Assembly (NCBI RefSeq): GCF_023148685.1
Contig: NZ_JAHXNL010000002.1
Coordinates: 466,385 to 530,384 of the forward strand
Source of the DNA: Georgenia sp. EYE_87
GTDB taxonomy: Bacteria > Actinomycetota > Actinomycetes > Actinomycetales > Actinomycetaceae
DNA: 64,000 nucleotides
Reading direction: 5' to 3'
Both the position numbers and the translations under genes were made by a program. How positions within the stretch are numbered: the first letter of the stretch is position 1; each line of letters starts with the position of its first letter. Under the pieces are notes generated by a model. It worked only from the letters and a program-made list of their open reading frames with translations, made no database searches and was not told the DNA's origin. Below, piece by piece: positions 34,727 through 42,578 of the stretch.

Positions 34727-35577
34727 CCCGCGGCATCCCGGTCGGCCTCTCGACATCCTCGGTGTACCCCGGTGGGGTCGCCGAGACCTTCGCCCTCGCG
34801 AAGCAGCTCGGGTACGACGGCGTCGAGGTCATGGTGCTGCGCGACCCCGACAGCCAGGACGAGCGTCGCCTGCGCGAGCTCAGCGACGAGCACGAGCAGC
34901 CGGTGCTGAGCATCCACGCTCCCACGCTGCTGCTGACCCAGGGCGTCTGGGGCAACGACCCGTGGGACAAGGTCGACCGGGCGACCGAGCTCGCGCACGA
35001 CGTCGGCGCGAACGTCGTGGTGCTGCATCCCCCGTTCCGGTGGCAGCGTTCCTACGCCGAGCACTTCGTCGGTGCCATCGCCGAGCGGGAGCGGCTCGAC
35101 GGCATGCGGCTCGCCGTCGAGAACATGTTCCCCTGGCGTGCGCGCTCGAAGAAGCGCGAGCGGACCATGCAGGCCTACCTGCCCGGGTGGGACCCGCTCG
35201 AGCACGACTACCGCTCCGTCACGCTCGACCTCTCGCACACGGCCACCGCCGGCATGGACGCCGACGCCGCGCTGGCGATGGCGGACGAGCTGGGGGACCG
35301 GCTCGCGCACCTGCACCTGGCGGACGGCACCGCCAGCTTCATGGACGAGCACCTCGTGCCCGGTCAGGGCGAGCAGCCCTGCGCGGACGTGCTGCAGATG
35401 CTCGGCGCACGGGGGTTCGACGGTGCCGTCGTCGTGGAGGTCAACACGCGCAAGATGTCCGCCGTCGGCCGGCGGACCGCGCTCGCGGACTCCCTGAGCT
35501 TCGCGCGCGCGCACCTCGCGACGGGGGAGGGCTCCAGGGGCCCGCGGCCCGTGACCGACGCCCCCGAGGAGGGGTGA
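34723..35577 (+). CDS. Sugar phosphate isomerase/epimerase family protein (AP endonuclease 2 fold)
   Basis: A 284-aa TIM-barrel protein of the xylose-isomerase-like superfamily. Visible metal-site elements include VEVMVL with the preceding GYDGVE strand, a VVLHPPF His strand, LAVENMFP (metal Glu), TLDLSHTATAG (Asp and His), LHLADG and the final VVVEVNTR Glu. Such proteins act on small sugar phosphates or related polyols; the substrate is unknown. It is translationally coupled to the stress-protein gene by ATGA overlap. Confidence 0.8.
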   Translation: MTRGIPVGLSTSSVYPGGVAETFALAKQLGYDGVEVMVLRDPDSQDERRLRELSDEHEQPVLSIHAPTLLLTQGVWGNDPWDKVDRATELAHDVGANVVVLHPPFRWQRSYAEHFVGAIAERERLDGMRLAVENMFPWRARSKKRERTMQAYLPGWDPLEHDYRSVTLDLSHTATAGMDADAALAMADELGDRLAHLHLADGTASFMDEHLVPGQGEQPCADVLQMLGARGFDGAVVVEVNTRKMSAVGRRTALADSLSFARAHLATGEGSRGPRPVTDAPEEG

Positions 35578-36012
35578 CCTCCCGCACTTACGGACTGTCC
35601 GATATGTTCCTGTGGTACTTTCTTGGCTGTTCGCAGGGCAAGGGCACAGGAAGTGCCGACGGCGCCCCGTGAGTCGTCCCGCGTGGCGGGACGGTCGGGG
35701 CCGAGCCGGACGGGCCGCCAGCGGTCCGTTCCCCACCCCCGGTGAGAGATCTCCCGAGTGGGGCTTCCCGGTGAACGGCAGCCGCCGAGCGGGGCGACGC
35801 CGACGACGAGCGGGTACAGACCGCACGGTCGTCGCGGGCGTGACTCCGCCCGGTCCGGTCGATCGCACGATCGTGGCTGCAGCGCGCCGGTAGCCGGCGC
35901 GCGGCGGGCTGTGCTCCCGCGCGTGCCGGTCCCACGGTGCGCGGGGCACGAGGGCATTCGGCTCCCTCCCTCCCGCCGTGACCGAACGGATCGAGAGAAG
36001 GAGGTGGCGCGC
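35578..36012 (+). promoter_or_regulatory. 435-bp gene-free leader of the symporter operon
   Basis: No credible gene in any frame. It starts with a less GC-rich segment containing a possible -10 (TACTTT at 35616-35621) and then holds several hairpins: GTCCCGC/GCGGGAC (35676-35692) and GCGCGCCGG/CCGGCGCGC with loop TAG (35882-35902). The far end has a near-ideal ribosome-binding site, AAGGAGG at 35998-36004, 8 nt before the GTG at 36013. The length and structure suggest a regulatory RNA leader, but no known riboswitch signature was found. Confidence 0.45.
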
Positions 36013-37692
36013 GTGCAGGGTGCGGAACTCGCTCAGCTCGGCGTCGGAGTCGTGGTGGTGCTCCTGGTGGCGTTCTACGGGGGCACCTTTCTCATGTCGA
36101 CGAGGATCGGCAAGAAGGAGGAGGACGCCGACGCGTACATGACGGCGGGGAACAAGGTCGGCTTCGGCATCTCGGCCGCCAGCATGACGGCCACGTGGAT
36201 CTGGGCGTCGTCGATGTACGCCTCGGCCACGTCCGGGTACACCTACGGCGTCTCGGGGCCGATCCACTACGGGCTGTGGGGCGCCCTGATGATCCTGTTC
36301 ATCTACCCCTTCGGCAGGCGCATCAGAGCGGTCGCCCCCAAGGCGCACACCCTCGCCGAGGTGATGTACGCCCGGCACGGGCGCTCCAGCCAGCTCATGC
36401 TCGCCGGCTCGAACGTGGTCGGGTCGGTGATCTCGCTGATGTCGAACTTCATCGCGGGTGGTGCGCTCATCTCCCTGCTCTCCCCGCTCACCTTCATGCA
36501 GGGCGTGATCATCGTGGCGGGCGGGGTGCTGCTGTACACGCTGTGGTCCGGCTTCCGCGCGTCGGTGATGACGGACTTCGCGCAGGTCATGGCGATGCTC
36601 GGCGCCGTCGCGGTGATCGTGCCGGCGATCTTCTTCGCCGCCGGCTTCCCGACCTCGTTCACCGCCGGCGCGGACAACCTCACCGCGCAGCAGGGGAGCT
36701 TCTTCTCCTCGGAGGCGTTCATGAACCAGGGGGCGCCGTACATCGCCGCGGTCCTGGCCTACGCCATCGGCAACCAGACCATCGCCCAGCGGCTGTTCGC
36801 GGTGCGCGAGGACCTCATCAGGCCCACCTTCGTCACGGCCACGATCGGCTACGGCGCGATGGTGATCGGCGTCGGCATGCTCGGCGTCCTGGCGCTCTAC
36901 CTCGGCATCGAGCCGATGGGCGGGGACCCGAACAACCTGGTCCCGCAGATGGCCGCCACGTTCCTGCCGCCGGTGCTGCTCGCCGTGTTCTTCGTGATGA
37001 TCATCGGGGCGCTGTCCTCCACCGCCGACTCGGACCTTTCTGCGCTGTCGTCGATCATGATGGCCGACGTCTACGGCCAGACCGTCGCCGGCAAGGGGAA
37101 GGCCGACCCGCGGACGATGCTGCTGGTGGGCCGCGTGACGATGGTCGTCGCCACCGCCCTGGCGGTCGCCTTCGCCAGCATGCGGCTGAGCATCCTCGAC
37201 CTGCTCGTCTTCGTCGGAGCCCTGTGGGGGGCGCTCGTCTTCCCGGTCATCGCGAGCTTCTACTGGAAGAAGGTCACCAACCGGGCCTTCACGGCGGGAG
37301 TCGTCGCCGCCCTTGCCGCGTTCCTGCCGGTGCGTTTCGGGCTCGTCCCGCTCGACGGCGTGGCCGGCCTCGTGGTGGACGTCCTCGCCGTCATCGGGAT
37401 CGGCGTCGTCGTCGGGCTCATGGCGTTCGGGTTCTTCGGGCTCAGGGTCGCCAAGGTCGTTGGGGTGGTCGCCGTCGTCGCCGCGGCTCCCTTCGCGCTC
37501 GGCGCCCTGCACGAGTACGCCACGCTCAGCTCCTCGCTGCTGGCGTACGCCGTGAGCACGCTCGTCTGCTACCTCATGTCGTTCCGGAGCCAGGAGTCGT
37601 TCGACTTCGAGCTCATCAAGCAGCGCACCGGTGACTTCGACCGCGAGCCGCAGGCCGCGCAGGTCCGCGCCGGTGCGGCCGTCAGCGACTGA
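36013..37692 (+). CDS. Sodium:solute symporter (SSS family)
   Basis: Integral membrane Na+-coupled importer of the SSS family (PutP, PanF and ActP relatives); the solute is not predictable. The 559-aa protein has about 13 hydrophobic spans, beginning with residues 6-26. It has the family motif AYMTAGNKVGFG after the first span, a SMTATWIWASSMYASA helix with Na+-site character, YAIGNQTIAQRLF, and the GALSSTADSDLSALSS segment that contributes the Na2 site. The GTG at 36013 is chosen over one at 36004 because AAGGAGG sits at ideal distance. A 42-aa membrane protein follows 22 bp later and is probably a subunit. Confidence 0.88.
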   Translation: MQGAELAQLGVGVVVVLLVAFYGGTFLMSTRIGKKEEDADAYMTAGNKVGFGISAASMTATWIWASSMYASATSGYTYGVSGPIHYGLWGALMILFIYPFGRRIRAVAPKAHTLAEVMYARHGRSSQLMLAGSNVVGSVISLMSNFIAGGALISLLSPLTFMQGVIIVAGGVLLYTLWSGFRASVMTDFAQVMAMLGAVAVIVPAIFFAAGFPTSFTAGADNLTAQQGSFFSSEAFMNQGAPYIAAVLAYAIGNQTIAQRLFAVREDLIRPTFVTATIGYGAMVIGVGMLGVLALYLGIEPMGGDPNNLVPQMAATFLPPVLLAVFFVMIIGALSSTADSDLSALSSIMMADVYGQTVAGKGKADPRTMLLVGRVTMVVATALAVAFASMRLSILDLLVFVGALWGALVFPVIASFYWKKVTNRAFTAGVVAALAAFLPVRFGLVPLDGVAGLVVDVLAVIGIGVVVGLMAFGFFGLRVAKVVGVVAVVAAAPFALGALHEYATLSSSLLAYAVSTLVCYLMSFRSQESFDFELIKQRTGDFDREPQAAQVRAGAAVSD

Positions 37693-37714
37693 ACAACCGA
37701 CCGAAGGAGGAAAC

Positions 37715-37843
37715 ATGGAGGGTGTGCTGAGCGCCTACGTCCTGGTGTGGCCCGTCACGGTCCTGGTGATCATGGGCGTGATCGCCCGCGGCTTCGCCAA
37801 GGACGTGCACCAGGCGCACGTCGAGGGCCGCGACGTCATCTGA
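37715..37843 (+). CDS. Small symporter-associated membrane protein
   Basis: A 42-aa protein with a single membrane span at about residues 7-27 and a hydrophilic C-terminus (KDVHQAHVEGRDVI). AAGGAGGA is placed 6 nt before the ATG. Proteins of this kind are found next to SSS symporters and are often called transporter small subunits. Size, spacing of 22 bp and shared terminator support a structural partnership; the role has not been shown. Confidence 0.8.
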   Translation: MEGVLSAYVLVWPVTVLVIMGVIARGFAKDVHQAHVEGRDVI

Positions 37844-37860
37844 CGTCGCGTCCCGAGCAG

Positions 37861-37898
37861 CAGGGCCCCGGCACCGCGCGAGCGGTTCCGGGGCCCTG
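37861..37898. terminator. 16-bp hairpin with GCGA tetraloop, bidirectional
   Basis: CAGGGCCCCGG, one mismatch, ACCGC, a GCGA loop of GNRA type and the exact complement. It lies between the symporter unit and the convergent aminopeptidase P gene and can serve both. Confidence 0.8.
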
Positions 37899-37971
37899 CA
37901 CGTCTCCGGGGACAGTCTCCGACGACCGGTTCCGGGGACCGTCGTCGGGGGCGGGCCGACGGTCGGTCGCC

Positions 37972-39564
37972 TCAGGCGCGCAGGCGTGCCATCCAGACCT
38001 CGATCTCCTCGGGCGTGCGGGGCAGCGCCGCCGAGAGGTTCTCCACCGAGCCGTCCTCGCGCACCAGGATGTCGTCCTCGATCCGGACCGCGATGCCGCG
38101 CAGCTCCTCGGGCACCTTCAGGTCGTCCTCGCGGAAGTACAGGCCCGGCTCGATCGTGAAGATCATCCCCGGCTCCAGGTCCGCGTCGAGGTACATCTCG
38201 CGGCGGGCCTGCGCGCAGTCGTGGACGTCGAGGCCCAGGTGGTGGCTGGTGCCGTGGACCATCCAGCGCCGGTGGTACTGGCCCTCCGGCGCGAGCGACT
38301 CCTCGGCGCTGCCGGGCAGCATCCCCCACTCGGCGAGCCGGGTGGCGATGACCTCCATGGCGGCGGCGTGCAGGTCCCGGAACTTCGCGCCGGGCCGGCC
38401 GGCGCGGGCGAAGGAGGCGTCGGCGGCCTCCAGGACCACCTCGTAGACCCGGCGCTGGGCGTCGGTGAAAACCCCGTCGACGGGGAGGGTGCGCGTGACG
38501 TCCGCCGTGTAGAGGGAGTCGACCTCCACGCCGGCGTCGATCAGGACGAGCTCGCCCGGGCGCACGGCGCCGTCGTTGCCGATCCAGTGCAGCGTGTTCC
38601 CGTGGTTGCCGGCCGCGGCGATGGTGTCGTAGCCCAGACCGTTGCCCTCCTCGCGCGCCCGGGCCCCGAAGACGCCCTCGATGACGCGCTCGCCCCGCGG
38701 GTGCTCGACGGCGCGGGGCAGGTTGCGCACGATGTCCTCGAAGCCCTTCGCCGTGGCGGCGACGGCGGCACGCACCTCGGCGATCTCGAAGGGGTCCTTG
38801 CGCAGCCGCAGCTCCGACAGCGCCTCCGCGAGGGCGGCGTCCGCCTCGGCGGCGCCCTGCGTCAGCCCGGACTGCTCACGCACCGTGGCCACCCGGCCCT
38901 CGACCGCGGCGTCCGACTGCGGGACCACCCGCACCTGGACCTGCCCGGCGCCGACGTCCTTGGCGAGCGCGTCGCCGAGCGTGTCGATGTGCTCGGCGCG
39001 CAGACCAGTCTGCGCGGAGATCTCCTCCAGCGACGGGCGGACCCCGACCCACAGCTCGCCGTAGCGGGAGTCCGCGTAGAACTCCTCGGTGTCCCGGCCC
39101 GCGCGGGGCCGGAAGTACAGGACGGCCTCGTGGGTGGGGGCGGCGTCGTCGCTCCCGGCCGCGGCGCCCTCGGCGCCGGCACCCCCCTCGGCCGCCCCCG
39201 CGGGCCCCGCGCCGGCCGCGTCCAGGGGATGGAGGACCAGCACGGCGTCCGGCTCCTGGTCCGTGCCGAGGCCGGTGAGGTGCGCGAACGCCGAGTGCGG
39301 GCGGAAGCGGTAGTCGTTGTCGTTGTTGCGGGTGACGAGCTGCCCGGCCGGGATCACGAGCCGCTCGCCCGGGAACCGCCGGCCGAGCGCGGCGCGGCGG
39401 GCGGCGGCGTGGCCGGCGGCGGGGGAGCGCTCCGGCAGCGCGTCGGGGCGCGGGCCCCAGCCGTCGGCGACGAACGCACGGAACGCCTGGCTGGAGGGAC
39501 GTTGCGAGCGGTTGGAGCCGCGCTCGCTCAGCGGCTGCTCCTCGGTTCTCTTCGACTCGGTCAT
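37972..39564 (-). CDS. pepP: Xaa-Pro aminopeptidase P (M24B)
   Basis: Cleaves the N-terminal residue preceding proline. The 530-aa protein has an N-terminal creatinase-like domain with an inserted Gly/Ala-rich loop (about residues 116-140). The pita-bread domain carries the two-metal ligands: DAGVEVDSLY (Asp), TADVTRTLP (Asp), GTSHHLGLDVHD (His), FTIEPGLYF (Glu) and VRIEDDILV (Glu). GGAGG is 8 nt before the ATG. It is divergent from the PHP gene and convergent with the symporter unit. Confidence 0.9.
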   Translation of the reverse strand: MTESKRTEEQPLSERGSNRSQRPSSQAFRAFVADGWGPRPDALPERSPAAGHAAARRAALGRRFPGERLVIPAGQLVTRNNDNDYRFRPHSAFAHLTGLGTDQEPDAVLVLHPLDAAGAGPAGAAEGGAGAEGAAAGSDDAAPTHEAVLYFRPRAGRDTEEFYADSRYGELWVGVRPSLEEISAQTGLRAEHIDTLGDALAKDVGAGQVQVRVVPQSDAAVEGRVATVREQSGLTQGAAEADAALAEALSELRLRKDPFEIAEVRAAVAATAKGFEDIVRNLPRAVEHPRGERVIEGVFGARAREEGNGLGYDTIAAAGNHGNTLHWIGNDGAVRPGELVLIDAGVEVDSLYTADVTRTLPVDGVFTDAQRRVYEVVLEAADASFARAGRPGAKFRDLHAAAMEVIATRLAEWGMLPGSAEESLAPEGQYHRRWMVHGTSHHLGLDVHDCAQARREMYLDADLEPGMIFTIEPGLYFREDDLKVPEELRGIAVRIEDDILVREDGSVENLSAALPRTPEEIEVWMARLRA

Positions 39565-39704
39565 GGCGCCATCCTCCCACCCGCGCGCGGTCCGTCGTCG
39601 TCGCGGACCTCCGCCGGCACGCCGGGCGACGACGGCGTGCGGGGAGACCGCGGCGGGCGGCGGGGCGCGAGCGACGCCGGTCCGGAACCGGTGTCCCGAA
39701 GCCG

Positions 39705-39710
39705 TACCCT
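39705..39710 (+). promoter_or_regulatory. -10 element TACCCT for leaderless PHP gene
   Basis: TACCCT ends 7 nt before the GTG at 39718 and decides the start within a much longer open frame. Confidence 0.55.
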
Positions 39711-39717
39711 GGCCCCT

Positions 39718-40575
39718 GTGTCAGCAGATGAGACGCGCATCGACCCGCACACCCACTCCGTGGAGTCCGACGGCACCGACAGCCCCTCGGACGTCCTGCG
39801 GGCCGCCGCCCGGGCGGGGCTCGACGTCGTCGGCCTCACCGACCACGACTCGGTGCGCGGGTGGGACGAGGCGACCTCCGCCGTCGCCGGCACCGGGGTG
39901 GCGCTGCTGCGCGGCGCCGAGATCTCCACCCAGCACCGGGGCGTCTCCGTCCACCTCCTCAGCTACCTGCACGACCCCGCCGAGCCGACGCTCGCGGAGG
40001 AGATGGAGCGCTCGCGCCGCTCGCGCCTGGACCGTGCGAGGACCATGGTCGCCCGCCTCGCGGAGGACTACCCGATCACCTGGGAGCTGGTGCAGGCGCA
40101 GGCCGCCGACGGCGCCACCATCGGCCGTCCGCACATCGCCGACGCCCTGGTGGCCGTCGGGGCGATGCCGGACCGGTCGACCTGCTTCGACACGGTCCTG
40201 TCCGTGCGCGGGCCGTACTACGTGCCCTACCACGCGCCCGACGCCGTCGCGGCCGTCGCGATGGTGCGCGCCGCCGGCGGGGTGCCGGTGATGGCGCACC
40301 CGCGCGCCGGCGTGCGCGGACGCGTGGTCGCCGACGCCGTCATCGAGGCCATGGCCGACGCAGGCCTGTTCGCCCTCGAGATCGACCACCGCGACCACAC
40401 CCCGGCCGCGGCCGCGGAGCTGGAGGCGCTCGCCGCCCGGCTCGGCCTCGAGCGGACCGGGTCGAGCGACTACCACGGCGACGGCAAGCCCAACGTGCTC
40501 GGCGAGCGCACCACGAGCCCCGCGGTGCTCGCGAAGATCGAGGAGGAGGGGCACCTGCCGGTGGTCCGGCCGTGA
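39718..40575 (+). CDS. PHP-domain phosphoesterase
   Basis: A 285-aa metal-dependent phosphatase of the PHP family, most like YciV/RNase AM-type 3',5'-nucleotide phosphatases. Motifs: DPHTHSVESDG (metal His pair and Asp), LTDHDSVRGW (His and Asp), LRGAEIST (Glu), IGRPHIADAL, PVMAHPRAG (His) and GSSDYHGDGKP (Asp and His). These cover the trinuclear metal site. GTG 39718 is supported by a leaderless -10. The stop overlaps the marC start by 4 bp (GTGA). Confidence 0.85.
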   Translation: MSADETRIDPHTHSVESDGTDSPSDVLRAAARAGLDVVGLTDHDSVRGWDEATSAVAGTGVALLRGAEISTQHRGVSVHLLSYLHDPAEPTLAEEMERSRRSRLDRARTMVARLAEDYPITWELVQAQAADGATIGRPHIADALVAVGAMPDRSTCFDTVLSVRGPYYVPYHAPDAVAAVAMVRAAGGVPVMAHPRAGVRGRVVADAVIEAMADAGLFALEIDHRDHTPAAAAELEALAARLGLERTGSSDYHGDGKPNVLGERTTSPAVLAKIEEEGHLPVVRP

Positions 40576-41195
40576 ACGAGCTCATCGACCTGACCCTGAT
40601 GTCGACGACCTTCTTCACGCTGTTCGTCATCATGGACCCGCCCGGCACCGTGCCCGTGTTCCTCGCGCTAACCTCCACGATGACGGCGAGGCAGCGCCGC
40701 ACCGCGGCGCGGCAGGCGACCGTCGTCGCGTTCGGCGTCATCCTGGTCTTCACGCTCTTCGGGCAGTACATCCTCAATTTCCTGCACATCTCCGTGCCGG
40801 CGCTGCAGCTCTCCGGCGGCCTGCTGCTGCTGCTCGTCGCGATGGAGCTCCTCACGGGCAAGTCCGAGGAGCCGAGACCGTCGGGCAGCGGGGTCAACGT
40901 CGCCCTCGTGCCCCTGGGCACGCCGCTGCTGGCCGGTCCCGGGGCGATCGTGGCCGCGATGCTCGCGGTGGAGGAGTCGGACCGCTCCGTCCCCGCGTGG
41001 ACGGCGATCGCCGTCGCGCTCGTCGCGATCCACGTGGTGCTCTGGCTGTCCATGCGGTTCGCCGGCGTCATCCACCGCGTCCTCGGCGACGGCGGCACCA
41101 CCCTGGTCACCCGGCTCGCCGGTCTGCTGCTCGCCGCGATCGCCGTGCAGCTCATGGCGGACGCCGTCTTCGCGTTCATCGACCAGAGGTTCTGA
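40572..41195 (+). CDS. MarC family integral membrane protein
   Basis: A 207-aa protein with about six membrane spans, two of them short. It has the family motif VIMDPPGTVPVFLAL near residue 20 and a second repeat-like motif PLGTPLLAGPGAIVAAM near 115. The first was once linked to multiple antibiotic resistance, but the family has no confirmed function. It is translationally coupled to the PHP gene. It is followed by the aminotransferase 72 bp later. Confidence 0.87.
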   Translation: MNELIDLTLMSTTFFTLFVIMDPPGTVPVFLALTSTMTARQRRTAARQATVVAFGVILVFTLFGQYILNFLHISVPALQLSGGLLLLLVAMELLTGKSEEPRPSGSGVNVALVPLGTPLLAGPGAIVAAMLAVEESDRSVPAWTAIAVALVAIHVVLWLSMRFAGVIHRVLGDGGTTLVTRLAGLLLAAIAVQLMADAVFAFIDQRF

Positions 41196-41267
41196 CCGGC
41201 CCGAGATTCCCGGTGTCGGACGGTGCCGGTATGGTGCGCGGCATCCGCACCCGACGAAAGGACCGAC

Positions 41268-42512
41268 ATGGGCGCGCTGTGGCACCCGTTCTCCGACATG
41301 GCCGCCGTCGAGCGCGACGGTGAGTTCGTCCTCGCCCGCGGGGAGGGCGCGTACGTCTTCGACGAGGCCGGGAAGCGGTACCTCGACGCCACGGCCGGGC
41401 TCTGGTACACCAACGTCGGGCACGGCCGGACGGAGCTCGCCGAGGCGGCCGCCCGGCAGATGTCCACGCTCGCCGCCTACTCGAACTTCGGGGACAACGC
41501 GACCCGCCCGACGAACGACCTGGCCGAGCGGCTCGCCGGCATCGCTCCGGTGGCGGGCAGCCGCGTGTTCCTCACCTCCGGCGGGTCCGACTCCGTGGAG
41601 ACCGCCGCCAAGCTCGCCCGCCGCTACTGGGTGGAGGCCGGCCGGCCGGAGAAGACCGTCATGGTGGGGCGGCAGAAGGCGTACCACGGCATGCACTACG
41701 CGGGGACGGCGCTCGCGGGCATCCCCGGCAACCGCGAGGGCTACGGCGACCTTGGCCCGCGGACGCGCTCCGTCGAGTGGGACTCCGTGGACGCGCTCCG
41801 GGCGGCGTTCGAGGAGGTCGGGCCGGACCGGGTCGCCGCGTTCTTCTGCGAGCCGGTCATCGGCGCCGGCGGCGTCTACGCCCCGCCGGAGGGGTACCTC
41901 ACCGAGGTGCGCAAGGCCTGCACGGAGTACGACGTGCTGTTCGTCGCCGACGAGGTGGTCACCGGCTACGGCCGCATCGGCGGGTCCTGGTTCGCCTCGA
42001 CGCGGTACGGCCTCGAGCCGGACCTGGTCACCACCGCCAAGGGCCTCACCTCCGGGTACCTGCCGATGGGGGCGGTCCTGGTCGCGCCGCGCGTGGCGGA
42101 GCCGTTCTTCCGAGAGCCCGGCACCTGGCTGCGCCACGGGTACACGTACTCCGGCCATGCCACGGCGGCCGCCGTCGCGCTGGCGAACCTGGACATCGTC
42201 GAGCGGGAGGGGCTGCTCGACGAGGCGGCCCGGCTCGAGGCGACCCTCGCCCGCGAGCTCCGTCCCCTGGCCGGGCACGACCTCGTGGCCGAGGTGCGGG
42301 CGGGCACGGGCGCCGTCGCCGCCGTGCAGCTCACCGACCCGGCGCAGGCGCCGACGGCGGTGCTGGCCCTGCGTCAGGAGGGGGTCGCCACCCGCGTGGT
42401 GGGGGCGGGCGCCCTGCAGGTCTCGCCCGCGTTCGTCATGACGGACGAGCAGGTGGTCGAGCTGGCCGGGGCCGTCCGGCGGGCGCTGGACCGGGTCGCC
42501 GTCGCGGTCTGA
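41268..42512 (+). CDS. Class III PLP-dependent aminotransferase
   Basis: Omega-amino-group transaminase family. The 414-aa protein has YLDATAGLWYTNVGHGR (substrate-side loop), FLTSGGSDSVETAAKLAR (PLP phosphate), VAAFFCEPVIGAGG, the PLP-ring Asp in FVADEVVTGYGRIG, and the Schiff-base Lys in TTAKGLTSGYLPMG. The pattern with TYSGHATAAAVALANL fits beta-alanine/aspartate-type omega-transaminases; the amine donor is unknown. GAAAGGA lies 6 nt before the ATG and TATGGT at 41230-41235 is a possible -10, giving a leader of about 25 nt. It converges with the helicase gene across a strong hairpin. Confidence 0.88.
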   Translation: MGALWHPFSDMAAVERDGEFVLARGEGAYVFDEAGKRYLDATAGLWYTNVGHGRTELAEAAARQMSTLAAYSNFGDNATRPTNDLAERLAGIAPVAGSRVFLTSGGSDSVETAAKLARRYWVEAGRPEKTVMVGRQKAYHGMHYAGTALAGIPGNREGYGDLGPRTRSVEWDSVDALRAAFEEVGPDRVAAFFCEPVIGAGGVYAPPEGYLTEVRKACTEYDVLFVADEVVTGYGRIGGSWFASTRYGLEPDLVTTAKGLTSGYLPMGAVLVAPRVAEPFFREPGTWLRHGYTYSGHATAAAVALANLDIVEREGLLDEAARLEATLARELRPLAGHDLVAEVRAGTGAVAAVQLTDPAQAPTAVLALRQEGVATRVVGAGALQVSPAFVMTDEQVVELAGAVRRALDRVAVAV

Positions 42513-42529
42513 CCGGCGGCGCCGTCCGG

Positions 42530-42575
42530 GACGACGACGGCCGGGCGGGATCCCTCCCGCCCGGCCGTCGTCGTC
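42530..42575. terminator. 21-bp perfect hairpin between convergent genes
   Basis: Stem 42530-42550 pairs perfectly with 42555-42575 around a 4-nt TCCC loop. It lies between the aminotransferase stop and the helicase stop and can end both transcripts. Confidence 0.88.
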
Positions 42576-42578
42576 GGA

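Noticed and set aside
35736..35800. G/C-rich segment with GGTGA and CTCCCGAG considered as a c-di-AMP (ydaO-type) riboswitch
   Set aside because: The conserved GGGGTGAA and CCGAACCCG-CAGCTAACC blocks are missing, so only an unnamed structured leader is claimed.
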